Part shown: positions 35,656-44,929 of the stretch, piece by piece
Numbering within the stretch: position 1 is the first letter of the stretch
Layout: the number at the start of each line of letters is the position of its first letter
NCBI GenBank assembly: GCA_947497315.1
Contig: CANMFX010000003.1
Location: 248,001 to 312,000, forward strand
Direction of reading: 5' to 3'
From: an uncultured Sphingomonadaceae bacterium
GTDB taxonomy: Bacteria > Pseudomonadota > Alphaproteobacteria > Sphingomonadales > Sphingomonadaceae
DNA length: 64,000 nt
Notes under the pieces: generated by a model
What the model was told of the DNA's origin: nothing
The model's database searches: none
The model's input: only the letters and a program-made list of their open reading frames with translations
Made by a program: the position numbers and the translations under genes

Positions 35656-36360
35656 TCAGGTTCGACGAAGTGGAAGGCGGATGACACCAAAGGACAAGGC
35701 CTGACACAGGCCAAGGATCGCCAGAACCAACAGGCCGAGACCCGCCCGCCCGCCGAGCAGCGTTTCCAGCGATTGTCCGCCGCTCAACGAAAAGCTGATG
35801 AGACCGATAATGAGTAAAAGGATGATCGCCATGGCCAATCCGCCCAGCAGGCGCAGGCTGATATTAGCAACCGTCCATTGCTTTCGTTTCCCAAGCCGCG
35901 GGGCCGTTTGACTATGGAAGATCGCGTCGCTCAAGATCTCTACATCCTGGCTAAATGAAATATGTCGCACGAACAGCGCGTTGCGATCCAGCAACGGGTG
36001 AAGCTCCTCAGGCAACTGATCCCGTGTCGGCATATCGGCCTCGTTGAGCAGCACGGGGATCACCCGTTTGTCAAGGCGTAGCGCCTCTGCCACTTCCATG
36101 CGCACAAAATCACTGTCGTTGGATATGCGCGGTGGTGCGCCTTTCTCCGTTTGCCCCAGCCATTTGTCACCGATGAGGACGAGGCAGATATCGGCCTCGG
36201 CCATTGCACTGCGCAAACGGTCAGGAAAAGCCTCACCCGCCGCAATCGATTCCACGTCCAGAAACACCGACTTAACGCCCGGCAGATCGGCCAGCCGGTC
36301 CGCCAATCGCGCTGTGGCATCCCGGCTGTCATTGCGGCGATAACTGAGGAATATGCGCAT
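35656..36360 (-). CDS. TIR domain protein with C-terminal membrane helices
   Basis: The first 135 of 234 residues form a TIR domain that opens MRIFLSYRRNDSRDATARLA, with the VFLDVESIAAGEAF loop and Glu89 in DFVRMEVAEALRLDKRVIPVLL at the catalytic position of NAD-cleaving TIR enzymes. Two transmembrane helices follow (about 168-193 and 205-228), leaving the TIR domain in the cytoplasm. The gene starts five bases after the lipoprotein gene at 36366-37277, so both are on one transcript. It may act as a NADase effector or as a scaffold; the sequence cannot separate these. Confidence 0.85.
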   Translation of the reverse strand: MRIFLSYRRNDSRDATARLADRLADLPGVKSVFLDVESIAAGEAFPDRLRSAMAEADICLVLIGDKWLGQTEKGAPPRISNDSDFVRMEVAEALRLDKRVIPVLLNEADMPTRDQLPEELHPLLDRNALFVRHISFSQDVEILSDAIFHSQTAPRLGKRKQWTVANISLRLLGGLAMAIILLLIIGLISFSLSGGQSLETLLGGRAGLGLLVLAILGLCQALSFGVIRLPLRRT

Positions 36361-36365
36361 GGTCT

Positions 36366-37277
36366 TCAGCGCTTGAAATTGGCCGGGATGGTCGTGTTGA
36401 GCTTCGTTTTCGCCAAGTGGATGCGCGGGGTCAAACGGCCGGGTGCGATCATCCGTACCTTGCCGGTGCGGGAGTTCTTAGTGAACTCATAAATCAAAGC
36501 TTCGACATTGTGATCGCCCGTGAAAGCGATTTTTTTATAGGCGGTCGAAAGATTATTGCTGCCAGCGCTGAGCCTTCTCTGTGCTTCGGTGCTCGATAGC
36601 GACCGGCGGCTGGTCTGATAGGGAGTGTCGCTGACGATCACGGCAATATAGCGATAGAATCCCGGAGGCGCGTCAAGGAACAGGCCTCTGACGAAACTTG
36701 TCAGGGAATCGGAATTGCGCTGACTGGGCAAGGTATATCGTTCCGTACCAGGCAGTGGATCGCCCTTGGCGCTGATTTTTTCAATACGGGTGACCAGGAC
36801 AAAGCCGCCCGGCGCAGAAAAATAGCTATATTCAAGATAGCCTGCATCCTCGAAAGCCGCCTTAAGCTTCTGACCGGCATCGTGAAGTGACAAATTTGCC
36901 CGACCCTTGATGAAGCGGTCAAGGCTGACACGCGAGGACGGCGTTTCAGGGGGCCAGACGGGATATCTCGGGATTTTGGGACCTCCCTTAAACAGCCCTG
37001 ATAATGATCCGGCCCTGATGGAGCGTTTGACTGTCTTCCCGGCTTTCGATCCGACCTTGTCAACTATTCTCTTCTGTGCAGGGCGCGGGCGTGGCTTGGC
37101 CACCGCTACGGGAGGCGGCGGCGGAGGAGGAAGGGCAGCGGGTTCCGGCTCTGCCATGGGCGAGCCGACTTGCTGTGACTGGCCGGTTAAAGGCTGGCTC
37201 GCGCAGCCCGACATCAGAAGCATCGCTACACTCGCCGCAGCGGCGATATATCGATAGTGCTGGCTGGCCCCCGTCAT
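36366..37277 (-). CDS. Lipoprotein of unknown family upstream of the TIR gene
   Basis: This protein of about 303 residues has a signal peptide with lipobox LMSGC (Cys near residue 25), a proline-rich and basic linker (PPPPPPPVAVAKPRPRP) and a folded domain from about 115 (SRVSLDRFIKGRANLSLHDAGQKLKAAFEDAGYLEYSYF) to the end. I do not recognise the domain. SPAxxGF-like elements (YSYFSAPGGFVLVTRIEKI) and VIVSDTPYQ suggest a mixed alpha/beta fold. GGTGGGGAAC precedes ATG 37277. Tight linkage to the TIR gene suggests it is an envelope partner of that protein. Confidence 0.72.
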   Translation of the reverse strand: MTGASQHYRYIAAAASVAMLLMSGCASQPLTGQSQQVGSPMAEPEPAALPPPPPPPVAVAKPRPRPAQKRIVDKVGSKAGKTVKRSIRAGSLSGLFKGGPKIPRYPVWPPETPSSRVSLDRFIKGRANLSLHDAGQKLKAAFEDAGYLEYSYFSAPGGFVLVTRIEKISAKGDPLPGTERYTLPSQRNSDSLTSFVRGLFLDAPPGFYRYIAVIVSDTPYQTSRRSLSSTEAQRRLSAGSNNLSTAYKKIAFTGDHNVEALIYEFTKNSRTGKVRMIAPGRLTPRIHLAKTKLNTTIPANFKR

Positions 37278-37441
37278 GTTCCCCACCTGAATAACCCTAT
37301 GTAAAGCCTTGTAATCCAATAAAGCTGTGAGGTCCATCATCGAAACCAGCGGGTGGTTTTGTCGAGTATGAAGTTTCTCTGTTCATCCGGCTAATTTTGT
37401 TGTTAACCTACGACATAAAATAAAGCCTAAGGGAGTCCTCC

Positions 37442-40400
37442 ATGAAATATCGTCTGATTTCGGCGCTTGCCGCCATTTCTCTTGCCGGGCAGGTGCACGC
37501 ACAATCGTCTGATGATAAATCCAAAGAGGAAAAATGGGATGTTAACGCACCCAAGGGTGCAACCGTCAAGCAGGTACCGATTAAGACCGATGAAGGTAGC
37601 TGGATTGATGTCGATGTCAGTCCCGACGGCAATAGCATCGCTTTTGCGCTGCTTGGCGATATTTATACGATGCCGATGGCAGGTGGAACGCCCACTCGTA
37701 TTGCCGAAGGGCTAGCGTGGGAAGTGCAGCCGCGTTTCTCCCCTGACGGGAAACGTATCGCCTTTACCTCGGACCGTGGTGGCGGTGACAATATCTGGAT
37801 CATGAACCGCGATGGCAGTGACAAGCGGCAGGTAACAAAAGAGAAGTTCCGCCTGCTCTATCAGCCAAGCTGGAGCCCCGATGGCCGGTATATCATTGCC
37901 AAAAAGCATTTTACCACCGGTCGGTCACTCGGAACCGGGGAGGTCTGGGTCTATCATGTTTCGGGCGGGGCAGGGGTTGTTCTGGTCAAAAAGCCCAATG
38001 AACAGCACCAAAAAGAGCTAGGCGAGCCCATTTATGCCCCCGATGGCAAGTCGCTTTATTATACCCGCAATATCACGCCTGGTGGTCAGTTCATCTACGC
38101 GCAGGATTCCAATACGGACCTGTTCAATATCGAGGAATATGACTTGGAAAGTGGCGAAATTACGACCGCTGTATCGGGTCTTGGTGGATCAGTGCGGCCA
38201 ACACCGTCACCGGATGGCAATAGCATTGCTTTTGTCCGGCGTGAGCGAGCGAAGTCCAAGCTTTATGTAAAAGACCTCGCCACCGGAATAGAGCGCAAGG
38301 TCTATGACGATCTGGATCAGGATGTGCAGGAGACATGGGCCGTGACCGGGGTTTATCCCAACATGGACTGGACACCGGATAGTCGGAGCATTGTATTTTG
38401 GGCCGGCGGGAAAATCCGCAAAGTTGCTGCCGATGGTACCGGTGCTTCGGTCATCCCGTTTGCGATCAATGACACGCGCGGCATTGCAGATGCGCCGCAT
38501 CCCAAAATTACGGTAGCGCCCGATAGCTTCACCACAAAGATGCCGCGCTTTGCTGAAGTGTCGCCTAACGGCCGACAGGTTGTGTTTGAAAGCCTTGGGC
38601 AACTATACATCAAACCAATGGGTGGTGGCGCGGCCAGACGCCTGACCCGTAGCAATGGCGAACGCGAGTTGTTCCCGTCCTGGTCCCGTGATGGCCGGTC
38701 GATTGTTTTTGTGGGATGGACCGATAGCAACCTTGGTCGGATCAAGATCGTGAGTGCTTCCGGTGGGTCGTCCCGCGTCGTGACCAATCGGCCTGGCCAT
38801 TATGCCCGACCACATTTTTCGCCCGATGGCCGCACGATCATTTTCGAAATGCAGGGCGGCGGATATCTAACCTCCCCCGACTATTCGGTCGAAGATGGCG
38901 TGTACCGCGTCGCTGCATCGGGCGGCACACCCGAACGTGTCGCAAAGGGGGCTGCAGGGCCCCAATATGGCGCGAGCAGCGACCGTGTGTTCATGATGGC
39001 GCAGAAAGATAATAAACGCGTGTTGATGAGCAGCGATCTTAAAGGCGAAGCGAAGCGCACCCATGCAACCGGCGAATTAGCTAATGACTATATAGTGTCA
39101 CCAGACGGGCAATATGTCGCTTTCCGCCAGAATTACGAAGTGTTTGTCATGCCTCTGCTTCCCGGTACGCAGGCCGTGGCAGTTGCTCCGGACAGCAAGT
39201 CGCTGCCGGTAACCCGGGTCAGCAAAGGCGGGGCGGACTACATACACTGGTCGCAAAACGGGCAGCAACTCCATTGGAGTATTGGACCGCAAGTCTTTAC
39301 CGCGAAGACCAGCGCTCTTTTTCCCAATGCGCCAGCAGGGAAAGACGCACCGAAATTCACTCCGCCAACCAGCGGCGTCTCGCTGGAGCGAACAGTTGCC
39401 GCTGACAAGCCCGCTGGGGTGGTCGCTTTGGTCGGCGCGCGGTTGATCACGATGGCTGATGATCAGGGCGGGATCGTTGAGGATGGCGCGATTGTCGTCA
39501 AGGACAACAAGATCATCTCTATCGGGGGACGTGGCGATATTGCCGTTCCAGCTGGGGCAACCGTGGTTGATGTCACAGGCAAAACCATTGTGCCCGGCTA
39601 TATCGATGCGCACGCCCATGGCGCTCAGGGAACGGATGAATTGATCCCGCAGCAAAACTGGTCATTGATGCAGAATCTGGCGCTGGGCACCACGACCATT
39701 CATGACCCGTCCAGCAGGGCGAGCGAGATTTTTGTGGCAGCAGAAATGCAACGGGCCGGGCAATTGATAGGGCCACGTATCTTCTCAACCGGCGAGATTG
39801 TATATGGAGCGAAAGCACCGCGCGTTTATGCAGAGATCAACAATCTCGATGATGCGCTGGACCATGTTCGGCGGCTGAAGGCGCAGGGCGGCAGCAGCGT
39901 CAAAAACTATAATCAGCCACGCCGGGAACAGCGTCAGCAGGTTGTCGAAGCCGCGCGTCAGGAGAACATGCTGGTCGTGGCAGAGGGCGGATCGCTCTAT
40001 GGCATGGATATGGCATTGATTGCTGATGGTAACTCTACGCTGGAACATAATATCCCGCTGGATATTTTCTATGACGATGTCGTCCAAATGTTCTCGCAAT
40101 CACAGACCAACTACACGCCTACAATAGTGGTCAGCTATGGTGGTCTTGCCGGTGATCCATATTGGCGGCAGGCGACCGATGTGTTCAAGCATCCGCTGCT
40201 AACGCACACGCCGCCGAAACAGTTGGCCGCTGCTAACGTGCGCCGGACCAAGGCGCCGGAAGAGGATTTTGTCGATGACGATAATGCCCGCGAAGCCAAG
40301 AAGCTGGCGGACAAGGGTGTGCTGGTATCCATCGGCGCACACGGTCAACAAGCCGGTATCGCGACCCATTGGGAACTTTGGTCCTTCGTTCGTGGCGGGA

Positions 40401-40651
40401 TGTCGCCGTTACAGGCGCTGCGGTCCGGTACGATTGATTCCGCCAAATCGCTCGGCATGGCGGATGAGATTGGATCTCTGGAAACCGGTAAGCTCGCCGA
40501 TCTGGTTGTGCTGGACGCCGACCCGACCGTCGATATCCGCAACAGTGACAAGATCCACCGCGTCATGGTCAATGGCCGGATGTACGATCCGGTGACTATG
40601 AACGAAGTAGTGACCGGAGCACGGAAACGGTCAGCTTACTGGTGGGAATAA
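37442..40651 (+). CDS. Exported amidohydrolase with N-terminal TolB-like propeller
   Basis: This 1069-residue protein has a signal peptide (ending VHAQ), then PD40/TolB beta-propeller repeats over about 40-630 (IDVDVSPDGNSIAF, QPRFSPDGKRIAFTSDRGG, PSWSPDGRYIIAKKH, TPSPDGNSIAFVRR and more) and an amidohydrolase domain over about 655-1060. The metal site begins with VPGYIDAHAHGAQG; a further His lies in STLEHNIPLD and the Asp region in GTIDSAKSLGMADEIGSLETGKLADLVVLDADP. Related proteins are exported peptidase- or imidazolonepropionase-like amidohydrolases of unknown substrate. GGGAGTCCTCC precedes the ATG. Confidence 0.9.
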   Translation: MKYRLISALAAISLAGQVHAQSSDDKSKEEKWDVNAPKGATVKQVPIKTDEGSWIDVDVSPDGNSIAFALLGDIYTMPMAGGTPTRIAEGLAWEVQPRFSPDGKRIAFTSDRGGGDNIWIMNRDGSDKRQVTKEKFRLLYQPSWSPDGRYIIAKKHFTTGRSLGTGEVWVYHVSGGAGVVLVKKPNEQHQKELGEPIYAPDGKSLYYTRNITPGGQFIYAQDSNTDLFNIEEYDLESGEITTAVSGLGGSVRPTPSPDGNSIAFVRRERAKSKLYVKDLATGIERKVYDDLDQDVQETWAVTGVYPNMDWTPDSRSIVFWAGGKIRKVAADGTGASVIPFAINDTRGIADAPHPKITVAPDSFTTKMPRFAEVSPNGRQVVFESLGQLYIKPMGGGAARRLTRSNGERELFPSWSRDGRSIVFVGWTDSNLGRIKIVSASGGSSRVVTNRPGHYARPHFSPDGRTIIFEMQGGGYLTSPDYSVEDGVYRVAASGGTPERVAKGAAGPQYGASSDRVFMMAQKDNKRVLMSSDLKGEAKRTHATGELANDYIVSPDGQYVAFRQNYEVFVMPLLPGTQAVAVAPDSKSLPVTRVSKGGADYIHWSQNGQQLHWSIGPQVFTAKTSALFPNAPAGKDAPKFTPPTSGVSLERTVAADKPAGVVALVGARLITMADDQGGIVEDGAIVVKDNKIISIGGRGDIAVPAGATVVDVTGKTIVPGYIDAHAHGAQGTDELIPQQNWSLMQNLALGTTTIHDPSSRASEIFVAAEMQRAGQLIGPRIFSTGEIVYGAKAPRVYAEINNLDDALDHVRRLKAQGGSSVKNYNQPRREQRQQVVEAARQENMLVVAEGGSLYGMDMALIADGNSTLEHNIPLDIFYDDVVQMFSQSQTNYTPTIVVSYGGLAGDPYWRQATDVFKHPLLTHTPPKQLAAANVRRTKAPEEDFVDDDNAREAKKLADKGVLVSIGAHGQQAGIATHWELWSFVRGGMSPLQALRSGTIDSAKSLGMADEIGSLETGKLADLVVLDADPTVDIRNSDKIHRVMVNGRMYDPVTMNEVVTGARKRSAYWWE

Positions 40652-40680
40652 ATTAGACGGCTCCATTCCGATCTGCAGAG

Positions 40681-41400
40681 TCAGGCTTGGCGCCGCAAAA
40701 TCGGATTGGGGCCGTCTTCAAAATCATAGTGGGGGTTGAGAGATAGGAACTCTTCAACAGCTGTCCGGCAACCGCCGTAATCGTGAAAATCATCGATCAC
40801 AATCACGCCGCCCGGACTCAGTTTCGCCGCGATAGACTTCAGGCAATAGGCGACGGGTTCATACCAGTCGCAATCGACATGAGCAAAGGCTAGTCTGTCC
40901 ACATTAACACCTGGCCATGTATCTTCGAATAAACCTTTATGCAGAAAGATACCGTTCTCTCCGACCGTCAGCCCGTGGCGGGCAAAACTGTCTTTGACGT
41001 CCGAGAATAAATCGTCCCTGTAACCATAGTAGGATTCTCCACCGATACCGCGCGATGTTCCTGATTTAATGGTTTCGTATCGGGATTTCGATTTATGATC
41101 GTCTTTCTCAGAGGTCGGTTCGGGTATCATGCCAAAAACGTCAAAGCCATGAAACTTTCGATTTCTGCGCTGACTGGCAATGACAATGGCCGAACCGCCG
41201 AGGGCCACTCCAAACTCGGCAAAGTCTCCTTCGACGCGGCTGACTGATTTCAGTGCTTCCTCGATCCTTATCAACTTGGCCGGAGCAAGGTAGGTCAACC
41301 CTTCCCGTAATATCGTCCGGGAAAGCTGTGAAAGGCCATAGGTGCTGAAGCGATGACGTATACGCCGCGCCAATGGACGAAGGGGGATAGGCAAAGCCAT
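40681..41400 (-). CDS. TylF/MycF-family SAM-dependent methyltransferase
   Basis: This 239-residue protein matches the macrocin-O-methyltransferase group (TylF). Its SAM site is formed by GDFAEFGVALGGSAIVIASQ, followed by FHGFDVFGMIPEPTSEKDDH. Metal and catalytic acidic residues are expected in AFAHVDCDWYEPVAYCLKSI and VIVIDDFHDYGGCRTAVEEF. Family members methylate sugar hydroxyls of antibiotics or, in environmental bacteria, surface glycans. No glycosyltransferase or antibiotic genes are next to it, so the acceptor is unknown. Confidence 0.85.
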   Translation of the reverse strand: MALPIPLRPLARRIRHRFSTYGLSQLSRTILREGLTYLAPAKLIRIEEALKSVSRVEGDFAEFGVALGGSAIVIASQRRNRKFHGFDVFGMIPEPTSEKDDHKSKSRYETIKSGTSRGIGGESYYGYRDDLFSDVKDSFARHGLTVGENGIFLHKGLFEDTWPGVNVDRLAFAHVDCDWYEPVAYCLKSIAAKLSPGGVIVIDDFHDYGGCRTAVEEFLSLNPHYDFEDGPNPILRRQA

Positions 41401-41546
41401 AGAGCCACAATAGTCTGAAGACGTTGGATAACCAATTCGTCTTCCGGCCTTTGGCGGTCTCAGAACCCAAAAAATGCACGCCCCTTCGGATTTGGAAGGC
41501 CTTGATAGAATCTAGGGTGAAGGGGTGCAGTCGACTCTACGGCTTC

Positions 41547-42974
41547 CTACTTGCGATAATCGAGCGGTGGTTTTCGGTCACCCAACAGCGACTTATACTT
41601 ATAGTTCGGACCCCGTGCTTTATCGAATTCGGCCTTGGCTTCGGCCCGCAATTCGGGATTGGTATAAAGCTCAATTGCGGCAAGGGTCAGGGTTTTTGCA
41701 GCCACCTGCGTGCCTTTGAACCCGATCGACATGCCGCTGGCTGCCGACGACTGCCAGCTATGGGCAGAGGTTCCCGGAACCCAGGTTGCGGTGCTTAGGC
41801 CGACCGTCGGGGTGGCATAAGACACATCACCTACGTCGGTAGAACCATAACCAAGGGTCACATCATAGGGCTGTATCTCGGCCTCACTGCCGAGTTTCAG
41901 TTTCGGATTGTCAAAGCTTGCATGTATGCGCTCGGCGAATTTTTGCTCTTCGGGCGTATAGGTTATACCGCCAATCTGCCGTAATTTGGCATCCACCATT
42001 TTGGCGAGCGGTTCGTTGACAAGCAACGGGTTGTTACCGTGAATGACCTCCCAATCAACTTTGGTACCAGTGCCCAGTGCAGCGCCGCGGGCGGCATTTT
42101 CCAGGCGTTTCCATATCGCATCAACGCCGTCCGGATCGGGGTGACGGACATAGTAAAAGACTTCGGCGAAATCGGGTACGACGTTGGGCGCAGTTCCGCC
42201 CTCGGTAATGACATAGTGGATACGCGAATCCTGCGGTACATGCTCACGCATCATGTTGATCATGAGATTGAACGCTTCCACACCGTCCAGCGCGGACCGC
42301 GCTTTTTCCGGAGCGCCAGCCGCGTGAGCGGATACGCCTTTGAAACGGAATTTGGCAGACCGATTGGCCAATGTGGTCCGCGCAGCCGCCGAATTTTCGT
42401 CATCAGCATGCCAGTGGAGGGCGAAATCGACATCGTCGAACAAGCCCGCTCTGACCATATAGACTTTTCCGCTTCCGCCTTCTTCAGCCGGTGTTCCGTA
42501 CAGGCGAACCGTTCCCGGCGTCCCGGTCTCTTCGAGCCATTTCTTCACGGCAATGGCGGCTTCCAACGATCCCGCCCCGAACAGATTATGACCGCAAGCG
42601 TGAGAAGCGTCTTTGCCCGCGATAGGGGATCTTGTCGCAACGGCGTCCTGATTAATCCCGGGCAGGGCATCAAATTCAGCGAGGATCGCAATAACTGGAC
42701 CACCATTGCCGTATTCCGCAACAAAGGCAGTCGGGATTTCTGCAACGCCAGCCTCTATCTTAAATCCCTGGGCGCGCAGGCTTTGTTGCAGCAGGCCGCT
42801 GGCTTTTTCTTCTTGATAGCCGACTTCTGCCCATTCCCAGATCTGACGAGCCACGCTGGCGGTTTCATCATAACGTGCATCAATACCCGTCAGGATTTCA
42901 GCTTCTTTGCTGTCTTGTGCATGTACCGAAGTCGGTAATGCGGCAAGCGCGAATAGATAAACCAAGCGTTTCAT
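41547..42974 (-). CDS. Exported M20 family amidohydrolase (AbgB-like)
   Basis: This protein of about 475 residues starts with a signal peptide (MKRLVYLFALAALPTSVHAQ). Metallopeptidase M20D elements are clear: EFDALPG, DASHACGHNLFGAGSLEAA, YGTPAEEGGSGKVYMVRAG, FALHWHADDEN and a lid domain with GVSAHAAGAPEKARSALDG. GYGSTDVGDVSYATPTVG and GTSAHSWQ near the C-terminus match p-aminobenzoyl-glutamate hydrolase subunit B. It probably deacylates an N-acyl amino acid in the periplasm. The start 42974 follows GGGGTATTTT; the export signal is unusual for AbgB itself, which is cytoplasmic. Confidence 0.9.
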   Translation of the reverse strand: MKRLVYLFALAALPTSVHAQDSKEAEILTGIDARYDETASVARQIWEWAEVGYQEEKASGLLQQSLRAQGFKIEAGVAEIPTAFVAEYGNGGPVIAILAEFDALPGINQDAVATRSPIAGKDASHACGHNLFGAGSLEAAIAVKKWLEETGTPGTVRLYGTPAEEGGSGKVYMVRAGLFDDVDFALHWHADDENSAAARTTLANRSAKFRFKGVSAHAAGAPEKARSALDGVEAFNLMINMMREHVPQDSRIHYVITEGGTAPNVVPDFAEVFYYVRHPDPDGVDAIWKRLENAARGAALGTGTKVDWEVIHGNNPLLVNEPLAKMVDAKLRQIGGITYTPEEQKFAERIHASFDNPKLKLGSEAEIQPYDVTLGYGSTDVGDVSYATPTVGLSTATWVPGTSAHSWQSSAASGMSIGFKGTQVAAKTLTLAAIELYTNPELRAEAKAEFDKARGPNYKYKSLLGDRKPPLDYRK

Positions 42975-43024
42975 AAAATACCCCATAGTGATCATTACCG
43001 GAAGGTTGGCACAATATTGGCCGG

Positions 43025-43118
43025 TTGCGCAACAATATTACGGGACTCGCACTTTTTGCAATAAACGCTGGTCAATTGCAAAAATGCAACTCGCGGGTGC
43101 AACATTTCACATTGCAAC
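43025..43118 (+). promoter_or_regulatory. Cluster of TGCAA elements before the small secreted protein
   Basis: TTGCGCAA at 43025-43032 is followed by five TGCAA elements starting at 43057, 43077, 43085, 43098 and 43113, most written TTGCAA or TGCAAC. The density is far above chance for 94 bases. A repeated regulator site is likely, but its protein is unknown. The cluster ends 60 bases before the ATG at 43178 and lies between divergent genes. Confidence 0.4.
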
Positions 43119-43177
43119 TTACTTTTATGTAAGCATACTGGTTTCGCATCCTCCCTAACTCTCATTGGAGATTCACT

Positions 43178-43444
43178 ATGAACAAATTCACTTCTATCAT
43201 CCTTGGAGCAGCCGCGCTTTCGCTGACGGCTCCTGCAGCATTTGCCGCTGACGCAGAACGTAATGACCGTCTCTACGATGCTTCGGGTTCAAGCATTGCC
43301 AAGGTCAACCGTGTTGCCGATGACGGTGATGTACTGGTCATCTACAAAGGCAAAGTGCGTCGGGTTCAGGCTGAAACACTGACCAAGACCGATGGCAAGT
43401 TGGTGACATCATTGACCAAAAAAGAGATTCGCCGCCTGAAGTAA
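43178..43444 (+). CDS. Small secreted protein
   Basis: The 88-residue product has a signal peptide ending PAAFAA and a 65-residue mature domain (ERNDRLYDASGSSIAKVNRV, then VLVIYKGKVRRVQAETLTKT and a basic tail KKEIRRLK). The pattern of a short beta-rich domain with conserved Gly and Tyr resembles small exported domains with PRC-barrel-like features, but I would not name the family. A good terminator follows, and a cluster of TGCAA boxes precedes it, so it is a separately regulated monocistronic gene. Confidence 0.75.
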   Translation: MNKFTSIILGAAALSLTAPAAFAADAERNDRLYDASGSSIAKVNRVADDGDVLVIYKGKVRRVQAETLTKTDGKLVTSLTKKEIRRLK

Positions 43445-43489
43445 CGGGTCGCAGAGGGACGGTTTTCCTCTATCAGGCAGTTGAAATGG

Positions 43490-43522
43490 AAGCCGGTGCA
43501 CCCCCTCATGCGCCGGCTTTTA
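43490..43522 (+). terminator. Rho-independent terminator of the small secreted protein gene
   Basis: AAGCCGGTGCA pairs with TGCGCCGGCTT (one G-U pair) around the loop CCCCCTCA, followed by TTTATATTT. Its last bases overlap the stop codon of convergent mobA. Confidence 0.85.
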
Positions 43523-44098
43523 TATTTGGGTTTCCGCAGCAGCCAGATCCTCAGGCGTGTTGATGTTTATAAATGCGTCTTCATCATGCCATGTCACCAA
43601 CTTCGCATCACATTGCCGGACCAGCCAGTGCAGCGATGGAGATCGTTCGCTGATATCATGGGTTCCACGTACACTATTGACGATATCGCAGCGCCAGTAG
43701 CCAAAAACCGGGTGCAGGCGTCTAGGGCCTTGCGCAACCGAGCAGCCGGAAACCGCGCTTAGTCGCGATATGATATCATCAGGCGCAAAAGGTGCGTCCA
43801 CCGGTATTGTGACAAAACCTGTCGCCTCCGGGCACAATATTGGCAATTGTGCCGCGATCGTAAAAATTGCACCAACCGGACCGCCCGGCATATCGGGATC
43901 ATCCGAGATGATATCGAGGCCGGTATGAAAATCATCGGGCGCTGATAGCCATATCCGGTCTACCGAAGGCTGGTATCGTGCGATGGCCCGGTCGATCAAC
44001 CGCTGTCCGTCAAGTTGGATAGTCGCTTTTTCCCGGCCCATACGGCGAGACATGCCGCCAGCTAAAATGATAAGGCAGATGGGGGGATTGTCATTCAT
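43520..44098 (-). CDS. mobA: Molybdenum cofactor guanylyltransferase MobA
   Basis: The 192-residue enzyme attaches GMP to molybdopterin to make bis-MGD cofactor. It has the nucleotidyltransferase start CLIILAGGMSRRMGREKATIQLDG, the metal Asp in FVTIPVDAPFAPDDI and the C-terminal ININTPEDLAAAE. ATG 44098 follows TGGAGCAAAAG and matches the family N-terminus, whereas the frame extends further upstream into the CHAP gene region. No other molybdenum cofactor genes are nearby. It converges on the small secreted protein, sharing its terminator bases. Confidence 0.92.
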   Translation of the reverse strand: MNDNPPICLIILAGGMSRRMGREKATIQLDGQRLIDRAIARYQPSVDRIWLSAPDDFHTGLDIISDDPDMPGGPVGAIFTIAAQLPILCPEATGFVTIPVDAPFAPDDIISRLSAVSGCSVAQGPRRLHPVFGYWRCDIVNSVRGTHDISERSPSLHWLVRQCDAKLVTWHDEDAFININTPEDLAAAETQI

Positions 44099-44138
44099 CT
44101 TTTGCTCCAGCGCGGATTGCACTGCAGCCGTTCTGGCT

Positions 44139-44882
44139 TTAGCTGCCCACTCTGTCCAGCAATTCTCCGATGAGATCGGTTGGCTGAGCCTCATCTAACC
44201 GGTTATCTGCCAGCTGTTCCCGTTGTGCCTGCTGTTCCAGTTCGGACTTCATGTTTCGGGCAAAAAGATTGCGGTTGGGCGCTCTGGGCTGGTGAACGGC
44301 TGTTGTTGAAGCCCATTGTCTGCCTGCATTTTTCCGAAAATCGCTTGGTTTCTCATTGGGATAGATAAACCCATTCACTGGATAGGCAGTTTTGCCGAGC
44401 GCCCCAATGGGCGCATACCAGATCTTTACGCGGCTCCAATCTCCATTTGGCGAGACATCAACGGCGGCAACGCTGCGTTCAATCTGTCCGCGACGACCGT
44501 TAATCGGGGACCAGTTGGCGTGGTCCAGCAAAATGTTACGGTCATCAACAATCTGGCTAACAACAGCAACATGACCTAGCCGCATCTTGCCGTGGCTCTT
44601 GAGTGAGAGGACCGCGCCGAGCTGCGGAACATTACCCCGCTCATAAGCAAAGTGTGCCTGTCGCCACCACGTATGGGCATCGCCGTAAATCTGGATACCA
44701 CTTAGTTCGCGGGCGAAGGGAACGCATTGCAGATATGCTGATGGCGAACCGTCAGCCGCACGAGCCATGGCCGGGAAGAATATTGCCTGCAGTACCAGCA
44801 ATATTGGTATGATCGAACTTCCCAGTTTCTTAGCCAACGTTACCGGGCTGTCTGGAGTGATATTTTTGACAAGCGTCCGCAT
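44139..44882 (-). CDS. CHAP-domain peptidoglycan hydrolase, exported
   Basis: This 247-residue protein has a long N-terminal signal region (cleavage near AMARAADG) and a CHAP amidase domain from LQCVPFARELSGIQIYGDA to about residue 155. The catalytic Cys is in LQCVPFAR and the His in RLGHVAVVSQIV. CHAP enzymes cleave amide bonds in peptidoglycan. The C-terminal 80 residues are polar and disordered. The gene is 40 bases upstream of mobA on the same strand and may be co-transcribed with it. Confidence 0.85.
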   Translation of the reverse strand: MRTLVKNITPDSPVTLAKKLGSSIIPILLVLQAIFFPAMARAADGSPSAYLQCVPFARELSGIQIYGDAHTWWRQAHFAYERGNVPQLGAVLSLKSHGKMRLGHVAVVSQIVDDRNILLDHANWSPINGRRGQIERSVAAVDVSPNGDWSRVKIWYAPIGALGKTAYPVNGFIYPNEKPSDFRKNAGRQWASTTAVHQPRAPNRNLFARNMKSELEQQAQREQLADNRLDEAQPTDLIGELLDRVGS

Positions 44883-44929
44883 AGCGCTGACCTATGTCAA
44901 AATGGCAAATTCCCTGCTAAAATGCTTGG

